A DNA stretch of 64,000 bases from NCBI RefSeq assembly GCF_000499285.1, contig NZ_AWUN01000001.1, positions 186,001 through 250,000 on the forward strand, in the 5' to 3' direction. Made by a program: the position numbers and the translations under genes. Numbering within the stretch: position 1 is the stretch's first letter; every line of letters starts with the position of its first letter. The notes below the pieces were generated by a model. The model did no database searches and was not told the origin of the DNA. It saw only the letters and a list, made by a program, of their open reading frames with translations. The stretch is from Bifidobacterium sp. 7101. Lineage in GTDB: Bacteria > Actinomycetota > Actinomycetes > Actinomycetales > Bifidobacteriaceae. Of this stretch, positions 8,803-17,196 are shown in pieces.

Positions 8803-9327
8803 TCAGCGCCAGCCGAAGGGCCGGTGACGCAGGGACCAGGCACCCAGACGGTGGGCCACCGAACGCGGGTTGACCGGCTTGCCCGGCGCTGGCGCGTCCA
8901 GCAGCCACTTGCGGATCAGGAAGTTCCAGATGGCCACCACCACGGTGGCCGTGATCTTGGCGATGTTGGCGTAGAGCAGGTATCGGGCGTGCATGGTAGT
9001 GATGGCGTCCGGGGGCAGCATGGCAGTTCCCATCCATAGGATCACCTCGTTGATCCCCAGACCGATGACTGAGGAGACCAGGAAGACTGTCATCTCCATC
9101 CACCGGGCCATGTCCTCCCGATGCTTAAAGACGTAACGCATGCTGGCCAGATAGTTGAAGACCAGTGAGATCAGGAAGGAGATGGCCCCTGCCAGGACAT
9201 TGTTGAGATGCGGCCCCATGATCAGCAGGTTCATGATGCCGATGTCGATCAGGAAGGCGATGATGCCTACGATGCCGAACTTGAGCAGCTGTCCGATTAA
9301 TCTACGCACGGTAGCCCATTCAATCAT
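8803..9327 (-). CDS. GtrA family membrane protein
   Basis: This 174-aa protein has about four membrane helices. The GtrA hallmarks are LLKFGIVGIIAFLIDIG near the N-terminus and FNYLASMRYVFKHRE after the second helix. GtrA-type proteins are thought to flip or move lipid-linked sugars in cell-surface glycan modification. It lies 103 bases upstream of the tautomerase gene on the same strand. No glycosyltransferase is adjacent, so its partner is not evident. Confidence 0.85.
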   Translation of the reverse strand: MIEWATVRRLIGQLLKFGIVGIIAFLIDIGIMNLLIMGPHLNNVLAGAISFLISLVFNYLASMRYVFKHREDMARWMEMTVFLVSSVIGLGINEVILWMGTAMLPPDAITTMHARYLLYANIAKITATVVVAIWNFLIRKWLLDAPAPGKPVNPRSVAHRLGAWSLRHRPFGWR

Positions 9328-9387
9328 TCAGCCTATGCTGGTGGGGTACCAGGAGCCGCTTGTGCGCAAAAGCCTTACGTTACGGCC

Positions 9388-10725
9388 TCAGGCGGGCAGC
9401 TCTGTCAGAATGGGCTCCTCAGTGCTGTTGCGGATCTGACGGAAGCCTACAAAGGCGATGGCCAGCGAGGCCAGAGCCAGAGTAGTGACTACCCCGAACC
9501 CGCCCTGGGATCCGTAACGGTCGATGAACTGCCCTGCTACAGCAGAACCGGCCGAGGATCCGATCGAATTCATGGCGCTCAGCCAGGCCATACCTTCGGT
9601 GAAGCGGATGGGCGGCACCAGGTGGAGCATGAGCTGGTTGCCGTTGATCCAGGTGGGTGCCTGGCAGACGCCGATGATCAGGTAGATGACCATGATGGTC
9701 CACAGATTCCTGGCGAACATGAAGGTTCCGATACCCAGGTTGACCACCAGCAAGCAGAAGTAGAAACGTTTCCAGAGTGGAATGGTCCAGTTCTTGGCCC
9801 CGTAGAGCAGGGCGCCGACCAGGGAGCTGAAGGAGAAGCAGGCGAAGACGAACCCGGTCATCTGCTTCATTCCTTGCTCAGTGGCGAAGGCGATGATGGA
9901 AATGGACGCCGCGCTCTGGAAGGCTCCCAGGCCGAACCAGGTGGCGCAGACGGCGATCATGCCAGCGCTCCAGAAGGCACCGCTGTGGCCGTTCCCGCCC
10001 TCCTGGGCCCGTAGACGAGCCACCTGCTGAGCCTGCCGTTCTCTGTATTCCTTGCGGGTGATGCCTTGGGCGCGGGCCATGTCCGTCTGCGAGGGCGGCT
10101 CGGTTTCTCGGCAGGAGAGGAACATAAAGGCTCCCACCAGCACGCAGATCCCGGTGAAGGAGAAAGCCAACACGCCTGAAATGACTGCCAGGATGGAAGC
10201 CAGTGGGTTGCCGATCACCCACATGGCCTCGTCGAAGACGCCTGACAGGGAAAGGGCTTGATTGGTGGCTCGGTGGTCACCGCGCAGCAGGTGCGTCCAC
10301 CGGCTACGGCTCATGGCTCCCCAGGGCGGAATGGCCGCCATGAAGGGGGTGACTAGGTAGAGCACCCAGGTAGGTGCGTGGGCGGTGATGGCCGTGATCA
10401 GGACCGTGGCGGCCACGATCCAGACCAGAACCGTGGGGATGGAGACCTGTCGCTGGCCGAACTTGTCGACCAACTTGCCCAGCATGGGGCTGACCAGGGC
10501 CAGGGCCACGGCCTGGATGGCGGTCAGAGCGCCGGCCAGGGAATAGCTGCCGTAGTAGTACTGCACCGAGATGGTGATGGTCATGCCCACCATGGGGAAG
10601 GGCATGGAGGCAATGACCGACCCTACTGCGAACCGTGCCGTGTGTGGCAGCCGCAGGAGCGCTGAGTATCCTCCGAAGACCCTGTGACCGGCTTCGACCA
10701 GAGCCGCCTTCAATTGCCGTGGCAT
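9388..10725 (-). CDS. MFS transporter
   Basis: This 445-aa major facilitator has about 12 hydrophobic segments and a loop 2-3 motif LGKLVDKFGQRQVS, related to the MFS motif GXLADRXGRR. The central cytoplasmic loop (about residues 205-240) is charged and Gln/Arg-rich, as usual between the two six-helix halves. The substrate is unknown; the general form is that of an efflux-type carrier. Its start (10725) lacks a strong Shine-Dalgarno. It ends 60 bases before the GtrA gene and may share its transcript. Confidence 0.85.
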   Translation of the reverse strand: MPRQLKAALVEAGHRVFGGYSALLRLPHTARFAVGSVIASMPFPMVGMTITISVQYYYGSYSLAGALTAIQAVALALVSPMLGKLVDKFGQRQVSIPTVLVWIVAATVLITAITAHAPTWVLYLVTPFMAAIPPWGAMSRSRWTHLLRGDHRATNQALSLSGVFDEAMWVIGNPLASILAVISGVLAFSFTGICVLVGAFMFLSCRETEPPSQTDMARAQGITRKEYRERQAQQVARLRAQEGGNGHSGAFWSAGMIAVCATWFGLGAFQSAASISIIAFATEQGMKQMTGFVFACFSFSSLVGALLYGAKNWTIPLWKRFYFCLLVVNLGIGTFMFARNLWTIMVIYLIIGVCQAPTWINGNQLMLHLVPPIRFTEGMAWLSAMNSIGSSAGSAVAGQFIDRYGSQGGFGVVTTLALASLAIAFVGFRQIRNSTEEPILTELPA

Positions 10726-10939
10726 GGGCTGTTCGTCTCACTTTCCTTGGGTGTTTTCGCGGTCTCGAAGCATGTTTTTCCGCAGGACCTTCCAGATGCA
10801 TGAAGGGATGTGGGGCTGCTGGGGGGACTGCTACAGTGGTAACCATATCGGCACCTGATGGGTGCCATTCGGATACAGATAATTCTACCCTCCGCCATGG
10901 TCACTTATGGGGCCTGCCGGGGAGTTTGGGAGGTGGGTC

Positions 10940-11596
10940 GTGCCTGCGACGACCATTCATTTCGTCCGTCATGGCCAGGTTGATAATCCCGATCACATTC
11001 TCTATGAGCGATTGCCGGGATTCCATTTGTCCGACAGGGGCAGGGCCATGGTCGAGGCTACTGCCCGCTTTATGGCCGAGGCTCCCGGCATGCGCGATCT
11101 GGCGGCCGTTTACTCCTCTCCGCTGGACAGAACCCGGGAGACCACGGCCATCCTGCTTGAGCAGATCAACCCCGCTCGTGTTCAGCACGGCTTGAAACCG
11201 CTGGAGCCTATCTACGATCGTCGTCTGATCGAGGCTGGCAACGAATTCCGCGGCAAGCGCATCGGTCACGGGCAGGGGGCCCTCTGGCGACCCTCCAACC
11301 TGCGGCTGATTCTGGATCTGCGCCGTCCCAGCTGGGGGGAGTCCTATCGGCATATCGCCCGACGAGTGGGGAATTTCGTCCGGCAGGTTGTTCGCAGCCA
11401 TCCTGATGCGCAGGTCCTTGCCGTCTCGCATGAGTCGCCTATCTGGTCGTATCGTCATCTCTTGGAGACCGGTCACCCCGAGCACAATATGCTCCTTCGA
11501 GCCACGGCCCTGGCTTCGGTGACCTCCATCACCCTGGACTGTGAAACCGGCAAAGTACTGGGAATCGCCTATGCGGACCCGGCGGCAGGCGTGTAA
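10940..11596 (+). CDS. Histidine phosphatase family protein (phosphoglycerate mutase-like)
   Basis: This 218-aa protein opens with the catalytic motif FVRHGQVDNP (RHG, the phosphorylated His) and has YSSPLDRTRETT, an acid-base Glu region and the second catalytic His in AVSHESPI. It probably removes phosphate from a small molecule; the substrate cannot be read from the sequence. GTG 10940 has GGGAGG six bases upstream and puts RHG at the usual place near residue 10; an ATG at 10907 is possible. A 6-bp hairpin (10850-10866) lies in the upstream region shared with the divergent MFS gene. Confidence 0.85.
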   Translation: MPATTIHFVRHGQVDNPDHILYERLPGFHLSDRGRAMVEATARFMAEAPGMRDLAAVYSSPLDRTRETTAILLEQINPARVQHGLKPLEPIYDRRLIEAGNEFRGKRIGHGQGALWRPSNLRLILDLRRPSWGESYRHIARRVGNFVRQVVRSHPDAQVLAVSHESPIWSYRHLLETGHPEHNMLLRATALASVTSITLDCETGKVLGIAYADPAAGV

Positions 11597-11671
11597 AGAC
11601 CGCTTGAGCGGCCTAGGATAGCTGGGGATACTGTCGTGGATGACTGTCCGAGAACCCGATGAAGGAGCGTG

Positions 11672-12538
11672 ATGATCATGGTGGATGTACAGGCAAGCGC
11701 GGCGGCGATAGCCGGACGGCCCGCCCTGGCCCAGGCGGCTGAGCAGGGGGCCAGGCTGGTAGACCTTTGGCCCTTGACGAATGCCGAGCACCTGGCCAAC
11801 GACGCCAAATATGCGGAAGACCTGCAGGTGCGCATCAGCATGGTGTTGGCGCAGCTGATGACGGGCGAGGATGTGACCATCCCCGACGCTGAATACGTCT
11901 ATGAGGGCGCTGAGGACATCCCCGGTCGTCCCCAGGATTTGGTGGATGCACTCATGGCGGCCAACGATGCCATCGAGGCGGCTGCACAGGCGCAGGACGA
12001 CCAGTCCCAGACGCTTGCGGATTTGGCTGAAACCTTGGGCAACGGTTGGGACCAGGCTCGGCAGCAGGATGTGGCTGCTGGTGTGGCCAAGGCTGAGCAG
12101 TCCCTGGATGATCAGAACAAATCTCCCGAAACCCCTCGGAACAAGGAGGGGGTGGCCCAGGTCCTGTCTACGAGTCTGGAGATCTGCCGGGACTTGCTTC
12201 AACGGGCAGGCGCTGACCCAGATCATGCTGCCGCCGCCGCACCGGTCCTGGTTTATGTCAATGAGCTCAACGAGCGACTGGGCATTCCCCGGGCCTTCCT
12301 GTCTGGCGAGGATGTCGTCCGCGCCCTGAAGGTACTGGATGATCCTGAGGCTTTCGCCGATCTGCTGGCCCCTCTAGTGGGCGCAGAGTGGGACCACCAT
12401 CGTCAGGAGGTGCTCTGGGACCCCGAGGAAGCCAAGCGCAAGGCCAAGGAGGACGACGAGCGCAAGAGCCGTGAGGCCCTGCAGGCCAAATTCGCCCATG
12501 TGCCCGAGGACCCCAACAAGCCCCCCGTGGAACTCTGA
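11672..12538 (+). CDS. Conserved hypothetical protein, acidic, alanine-rich
   Basis: The 288-aa soluble protein is not recognised. It is acidic and helical, rich in Ala, Glu, Asp and Gln, with no signal peptide or membrane segment. A low-complexity stretch around residues 110-160 separates two helical parts, and a charged tail (KRKAKEDDERKSREALQ) ends it. GAAGGAG precedes the start; GTG 11669, ATG 11672 and ATG 11678 are all possible. It lies 75 bases after the phosphatase gene and is probably co-transcribed. A strong bidirectional terminator follows. Confidence 0.75.
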   Translation: MIMVDVQASAAAIAGRPALAQAAEQGARLVDLWPLTNAEHLANDAKYAEDLQVRISMVLAQLMTGEDVTIPDAEYVYEGAEDIPGRPQDLVDALMAANDAIEAAAQAQDDQSQTLADLAETLGNGWDQARQQDVAAGVAKAEQSLDDQNKSPETPRNKEGVAQVLSTSLEICRDLLQRAGADPDHAAAAAPVLVYVNELNERLGIPRAFLSGEDVVRALKVLDDPEAFADLLAPLVGAEWDHHRQEVLWDPEEAKRKAKEDDERKSREALQAKFAHVPEDPNKPPVEL

Positions 12539-12542
12539 GAAC

Positions 12543-12584
12543 ATCTGCCCCTCGCCTGGCCACAAGTCAAGGCGAGGGGCAGAT
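12543..12584. terminator. Bidirectional terminator between convergent genes
   Basis: A perfect 14-bp stem (12543-12556 with 12571-12584, 14-base loop) sits exactly between the stops of the hypothetical gene (12538, plus strand) and the DUF805 gene (12590, minus strand). Confidence 0.85.
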
Positions 12585-12589
12585 TGGAT

Positions 12590-13573
12590 TCAGCGGTCGA
12601 AACGGGCCCCTCGTGGATCGCTGGGCCTGGCCAGCAGAATGATTCCAGCGACGGTTCCGGCGATCACTATCAATACGCCCAAGCCAAGCAGGGAGAGCGA
12701 GGATTCCGGATGTCCATCTGCAATAGCCACGATGGCGAAGATCAGAGGGATGCTGCCCACCAGCTCGCTTACGAAGGGCAGGAGTATCCAGAAGCCGGAC
12801 ATATTGGTGTCATGAAGGCGCCGTATACTCACGGCCAGATTGGGTATGAAAAGTCCTATGGTGACCAGGAGGGACAGAATCCGTCCCACAAAGGTGGATC
12901 CTGAGCTGATGATCGAGATTGCAAGGTTGATGAGGAAGATCATTAGAAAAGCCCACCAGAATTCCCCACGGGAGGCCCTCCCGGAGAAGACGGTATATTT
13001 GACGAAGAAACGCTTGCAGGCGTTTACGAAGTCAATGCCGTACCAGGGTGCATTCAGTGGCGGCTCGCCATTGTACCCGGCATCCGCATAGGGATAGGCC
13101 GGATACTGCGGGACCTGAGGTCCGGGCTGGTACCCTGCCTGATACCCCGATTGATAGCCTGCCTGCGACCAACCTTCAGGCGACTGATAAGGGTTGTTAG
13201 ATGTATAGCCAGCCGGCGGGGTTGTGCCATTGGGCTGGCCATTTGCTTGACCAGGATCCTGACCTTGACCGTAGGGCGCCTGCTGCTGTTGACCATAGGG
13301 CTGTTGCTGGTTGTAGCCTGGTTGTTGACCCTGTGGCTGTTGACCGTATGGCTGTCCTTGGTTTGGTTGTTCCCCGCGGTAACTGTCGGCAGGTTTTTGG
13401 GCTTCGCTGATTGGATGGTAGATATCGTTCTGATCCGAAGCTGTCGGCGCATAACCGGATTGTCCTGGTTGAGGCTGATTCAGGTAGGCTGCGGGTCCTG
13501 AGCCGGTTCCGTTAGCCGTACCCTGGTCATTTGGGGCTTGGTTCCCGTTGTTGGTATCATCTGGATGGCTCAT
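12590..13573 (-). CDS. DUF805 family membrane protein with long Q/P/G/Y-rich N-terminus
   Basis: This 327-aa protein has two parts. Residues 1-175 are low complexity, rich in Gln, Pro, Gly, Tyr and Asn with repeated QQPYGQQ-like units, and likely disordered and cytoplasmic. Residues 180-327 are a DUF805 domain: FSGRASRGEFWWAFL, several hydrophobic helices and the typical SIRRLHDTNMSGFW. The function of DUF805 is unknown. ATG at 13573 (minus) is chosen over 13591 because GAGAGGGAC precedes it. It stands alone between a terminator and an ABC transporter operon. Confidence 0.85.
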   Translation of the reverse strand: MSHPDDTNNGNQAPNDQGTANGTGSGPAAYLNQPQPGQSGYAPTASDQNDIYHPISEAQKPADSYRGEQPNQGQPYGQQPQGQQPGYNQQQPYGQQQQAPYGQGQDPGQANGQPNGTTPPAGYTSNNPYQSPEGWSQAGYQSGYQAGYQPGPQVPQYPAYPYADAGYNGEPPLNAPWYGIDFVNACKRFFVKYTVFSGRASRGEFWWAFLMIFLINLAISIISSGSTFVGRILSLLVTIGLFIPNLAVSIRRLHDTNMSGFWILLPFVSELVGSIPLIFAIVAIADGHPESSLSLLGLGVLIVIAGTVAGIILLARPSDPRGARFDR

Positions 13574-13762
13574 GGATATCGTCCCTCTCATCTTCTATTG
13601 ATTATTCCGGATCAGACTTCTTCGTACATCCCTATTATGGCAGGCCAGTTCTTCTGTTTGCTAGTCATGGATAACTCAGGGGATATCAGGGGGTAGGAGA
13701 CTCGTCATATTTACTTTGGACGGTCTGTCAGGTTCGGTGTGTGGTTGCTGCTGCAGGACCCT

Positions 13763-14551
13763 TCACTCGTCGTCTGGATTGACCATGTGATCATCGCCGG
13801 CATCGCCCAGCAGTAGCCGTTCAGTCAGGGTGATTAGGCCCAGTAGGACGGCGGTCAGCAGGATGATGACCAGGGTGGCCGAGAAGATCAGCGGGGTTCT
13901 AAAGGAGTTGAAGGCTGATTGCAGCCATATGCCCAGGCCGTTCCTGGCACCCAGATACTCCGAGGTGGCTGCGGTCGCGAAGACATAGGCGGCGCTGATG
14001 CGCAGACCGCCGAAGATCTGTCCGGCTGCAACTCGCAGCTTGACGTGCCAGAGGGTCCAAATTCGTGTTGCCCCGCAGTTCAGCGCTACATCCTGGTAGA
14101 AGCGGGGCACGGATTTGAGTCCCCGGTAGGTCTGCACCACTATAGGAAAAAGGGCAAAGACGGCCACGATGACCACCTTGCCTACCGGCTCGAATCCGAA
14201 CCAGATCACGAAAAGGGGGGCGATGGTGATCAGAGGAATCATCTGGGCGCCAGCGATCAGGGGATAGAGGGCGTCGTGCAAGGTGCGCCAGCTGTAGAGG
14301 GCCAGGCCGATCACTATTCCCAGGACCGAGGCCAGGAGGAAACCCAGAAGGCCCTCAAGGGCGGTGATGGCGGTGGCGGGCAACAGGTCCTCCCGGGACT
14401 GCACTGTGGCAGCCAGGATTCGGCTGGGTGCCGGTAGAGCCTGTTCGCTGACTCCGCCCAGGCGGGCAGCCATCTCCCAGATGATCAGGAGCGCCAGCAG
14501 AGTGAGTGTCGGAGGCAGCGCCCGGGTTCTGCTCTGCTTCCGCGCCCTCAT
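13763..14551 (-). CDS. ABC transporter permease (SsuC/TauC/ThiX-type)
   Basis: This 262-aa inner-membrane permease has about six helices and the binding-protein-dependent transport signature at DVALNCGATRIWTLWHVKLRVAAGQIFGGLRIS, including the EAA-like loop. It overlaps the upstream lipoprotein gene by four bases (ATGA). Together they resemble ThiX/ThiY systems that import thiamine pyrimidine precursors, or nitrate/sulfonate/taurine systems. No ATPase gene is adjacent on either side, which is unusual for this family. Confidence 0.88.
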   Translation of the reverse strand: MRARKQSRTRALPPTLTLLALLIIWEMAARLGGVSEQALPAPSRILAATVQSREDLLPATAITALEGLLGFLLASVLGIVIGLALYSWRTLHDALYPLIAGAQMIPLITIAPLFVIWFGFEPVGKVVIVAVFALFPIVVQTYRGLKSVPRFYQDVALNCGATRIWTLWHVKLRVAAGQIFGGLRISAAYVFATAATSEYLGARNGLGIWLQSAFNSFRTPLIFSATLVIILLTAVLLGLITLTERLLLGDAGDDHMVNPDDE

Positions 14552-15660
14552 TGAGAGGCTGCTTCCCGAACGTAGCGATCAGTCCACAAGTCCGTGGCCT
14601 GAGGGGCCTTGTTGGGGTCGCCCTTCTTGGCGTCCCGGTAGGTGCCCGCCTTGAACTGAAAGTCCAGATAGTCCTGGGCATCCTTGACGTTGATCAGTCC
14701 GGTGATGCTTCTTTGATCCGGGCTGTCAACCCAGTACCCCTCCTTGACGATGCTTTCCATGGAGCGCTTGGCCAGGGTTGGGTCGATGGCCGATCCCTTG
14801 GTCTCCTTGACCAGGATGTCCGCCGCCTGGTCGGGATGGCTCAGGGCGTAGTTGTATCCCTTCAGGCAGGCCTTGACGAAAGCCGTCAGGGCGCGACGGT
14901 GGCCGGCCTGCTGTAGCCAGGAGTTCTTGACCACGAAGCCCAGCTGGTCGGGGTTGCCGGGCACCCCCCAGTCGGCCTGGGTGAAGCAGTGCAGTGCCGG
15001 GCCCTTGAGCTCGCTCTCCACGCCCTCCCAGTTGGCGTAGAACCCGGCAAAGTCTCCCTTGCCGCTGGTCAGGGTGGCGAAGGTGTTGGTGCCGCTGGTC
15101 ACCCGCTTGAAGTCGCCCTTGCCACCTGCATAGCGGATCATCTGCTTGACTACAGCCGTCTGCTCGGCCGAGCCGAAGCTGACGAAGGTCTTGCCGTCGA
15201 AGTCCTTGGGGGTCTGGATGTCGGTGCGCGAAGCCAACGAGCACCAGCGCGCCACGGAATGCTGGCCTATGTTGAAGACCTGCCGCAGGTCGGCTCCCTG
15301 GGAGTTGAAGGTGGCCAGGTTGCTCAGCTTGGAGAAGCCTACGTCGGCGACTCCGTTCTGAACGGAGGTCTCGGCTCCTGCCTGGGCGGTCGGCAGGATG
15401 GTCAGCTTCAGGCCGGCCTTGTCGAAGTACCCCAGGTGCCGGGCCACGTAGATTCCCACATGATTGGTGTTGGGTGTCCAGTCCAGCATGAAGGAGAGCT
15501 TGGAGCCGTCATCGGCCTTGTTGTCTGCCCCTCTGGCCCCGCAGGCTGCGCTCGTAGCTGCCATACAGAGCGCCGCTGTCAGAGCGAGGGCCCGTACGAT
15601 CAGTTTGTGGCCGGGAAGTCTCCTGAAGCCACTCTTCTCCGACATGCTCATCACTGTCAC
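14548..15660 (-). CDS. ABC transporter substrate-binding lipoprotein, NMT1/THI5-like (ThiY-type)
   Basis: The 370-aa protein starts with a lipoprotein signal: a basic N-region, hydrophobic core and lipobox TSAAC near residue 40. The mature part begins with LSFMLDWTPNTNHVGIYVARHLGYFDKAGLKL, the hallmark of NMT1/THI5-like binding proteins, many of which bind hydroxymethylpyrimidine or formyl-aminopyrimidine. DWTPNTNH is shared with ThiY proteins, so a thiamine-precursor ligand is the favoured guess. No TPP riboswitch core could be read upstream. GTG 15660 or ATG 15651/15645 are possible starts. Confidence 0.85.
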   Translation of the reverse strand: MTVMSMSEKSGFRRLPGHKLIVRALALTAALCMAATSAACGARGADNKADDGSKLSFMLDWTPNTNHVGIYVARHLGYFDKAGLKLTILPTAQAGAETSVQNGVADVGFSKLSNLATFNSQGADLRQVFNIGQHSVARWCSLASRTDIQTPKDFDGKTFVSFGSAEQTAVVKQMIRYAGGKGDFKRVTSGTNTFATLTSGKGDFAGFYANWEGVESELKGPALHCFTQADWGVPGNPDQLGFVVKNSWLQQAGHRRALTAFVKACLKGYNYALSHPDQAADILVKETKGSAIDPTLAKRSMESIVKEGYWVDSPDQRSITGLINVKDAQDYLDFQFKAGTYRDAKKGDPNKAPQATDLWTDRYVREAASQ

Positions 15661-15965
15661 CTTGCCTCTCCGGCACCTCTGGTGCCCATCCGCATCGGGG
15701 CCGCTACGGGAAGGTGAGGAGCCCGCGCGACGATCCGATACGGTCTTGACCGATGGAATTCTGCGATGTGTGCTACGGCTGCTGCCACCAGCCGCGCGAA
15801 CAAGACCACTCTAGCCCAACCCAGCCGGGCCTGCCTCGCCGTGATGAAAGGTTGCATCATTTGCCCTTATACTGGAGACTCACGAGAGGTCCGTGCGGGC
15901 CGACCGCTGTCGGTCTCGTCCGGAGCAAGACAACCGATTTCGGTAGGGTTCGACGGAGGGTTCCC
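15661..15965. promoter_or_regulatory. Divergent intergenic region with three short palindromes (possible LacI-type operators)
   Basis: The 305-base region between the ABC operon and lacI has no gene. It holds CGGTC-TT-GACCG (15741-15752), GACCG-CTGT-CGGTC (15902-15915) and ACCGA-TT-TCGGT (15933-15944). The last is 21 bases before the LacI start, where an autorepression operator would be expected. Binding is inferred only from symmetry and location. Confidence 0.35.
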
Positions 15966-16970
15966 ATGTCGGTGACCATCAGTGATGTGGCCAAGCAGGC
16001 GGGTATGTCCGTATCCACGGTCTCCCAGGCGCTCAATGACAAGGGGCGTATCTCTCCGCCTACCAAGGACAGGGTTCGCAGGGCTGCCATGGAGCTGGGA
16101 TACATCCCCGACAGCCGAGCCCGTTCCATGCGATCCTCGCGCTCGCATGCCGTAGGTCTGCTGGTCCCCGACATCCGCAACCCTTATTTCTCCGAGTTGG
16201 TCTACGCCGTCCAGGACCAGCTCTACTCGGCAGGTTACGCGCCCCTGATCGGCGTGTCCTCTTGCCAGGCCAGCAGGCAGGAGGACTATTACCGCATCCT
16301 TCTGTCTCGGCATATGGACGGTGTGCTGGTCGTGCCTGACGGGCCTACGTCGCCCATGCTGCGCACCATGCTGGCGCGAGAATTCCCCGTTGTTTTCGTG
16401 GATCGTCCGGATCGGACCCTGCCCGGTGTCCCTCTGGTGGATTCCGACCCTGTGCCCGGCTTGGAGGCAGCCCTGGACGCTCTTGCAGCCAGGGGAAGCA
16501 GACGAGTGGCCTTCGTTCCGGGCCCAGAGAGTCGCTCCTACACCTTCCGCGAGCGCGAGCAGGCTTTCCTGGACGGCGTGGATGCCCGTCAGGGGTTGAC
16601 GGGGTTGGTGGTCCGCCAAGGGTTTGAGGACCGTCCACGGGCAGCCGCGACCATGCGCCGCCTGCTCGGCCGAGGGGTGGACGCGGTCATCTTCGGATAC
16701 TCGGCCGATGCCATCAAGGCTGTCGCCATGGAGTGGGAGGGCGATTTGCGTTCGCGTGTGCCCCTGGTCTCCTTCGACGACCTGGAGGTCTTTCAACTGA
16801 TCAGTCCCCAGGTTTCGGTCATCTCCCAGCAGGTGGATCGCATGGGTCGCCAGGGCGTTGACATGCTCCTGTCCATGATCGAGTCGGGGCGGCAGGCTCC
16901 GGAAGGCATGAGCGTGGATCGCCGTCTGCGCACCCAAACTCTATTCGTGCCGAGGGGTTTGCTGGCCTAG
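15966..16970 (+). CDS. LacI family transcriptional regulator
   Basis: This 334-aa regulator has an N-terminal helix-turn-helix (TISDVAKQAGMSVSTVSQALN, residues 4-24) and hinge region, followed by a periplasmic-binding-protein-like sensor domain (GLLVPDIRNPYFSELV; PLVSFDDLEVFQLISPQVSVISQQ). It normally represses sugar-use genes and is released by a sugar or sugar phosphate. ATG 15966 is set by GGAGGG eight bases upstream and the family N-terminus. Likely targets are itself, the downstream MFS/hydrolase pair and perhaps the divergent ABC genes. Confidence 0.93.
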   Translation: MSVTISDVAKQAGMSVSTVSQALNDKGRISPPTKDRVRRAAMELGYIPDSRARSMRSSRSHAVGLLVPDIRNPYFSELVYAVQDQLYSAGYAPLIGVSSCQASRQEDYYRILLSRHMDGVLVVPDGPTSPMLRTMLAREFPVVFVDRPDRTLPGVPLVDSDPVPGLEAALDALAARGSRRVAFVPGPESRSYTFREREQAFLDGVDARQGLTGLVVRQGFEDRPRAAATMRRLLGRGVDAVIFGYSADAIKAVAMEWEGDLRSRVPLVSFDDLEVFQLISPQVSVISQQVDRMGRQGVDMLLSMIESGRQAPEGMSVDRRLRTQTLFVPRGLLA

Positions 16971-17050
16971 TAATCTATTGCGTTCATACGTTTTCTTCTG
17001 GTCGTTTATAAAACCCTACTGTTCAGTTATCGCCGGACCGTGCCGTGGTC

Positions 17051-17093
17051 GGGGGGGGGGTAGCTTTTTGCCCTGTGAACTAAAAGGGTTCAC
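17051..17093 (+). promoter_or_regulatory. G10 tract and inverted repeat upstream of the MFS/hydrolase pair
   Basis: A run of ten G residues (17051-17060) lies 136 bases before the MFS start. Fifteen bases on is GTGAAC-N7-GTTCAC (17075-17080 with 17088-17093), a symmetrical element fitting an operator or small hairpin. Two further 5-bp hairpins (about 17147-17180) lie between it and the start. Confidence 0.4.
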
Positions 17094-17196
17094 GACTCCA
17101 CGGAATTGAGTGATTCGAAGCAGAGTCGCTCTTACGTGGGTGGGCGGTTTCGCCCGGGTGCGTTGAAGCACCATCAACCCTATAAGGAGATTGGTA

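Noticed and set aside
13100..13450. Repeats in the DUF805 gene considered as a CRISPR or satellite array
   Set aside because: The periodicity comes from codons of the QQPYGQQ-like protein repeat within an intact frame; units are irregular and there are no spacers.
15661..15830. Possible TPP riboswitch before the ThiY-like gene
   Set aside because: Neither the CTGAGA nor the ACC-rich conserved blocks of the THI element are seen on the minus strand.
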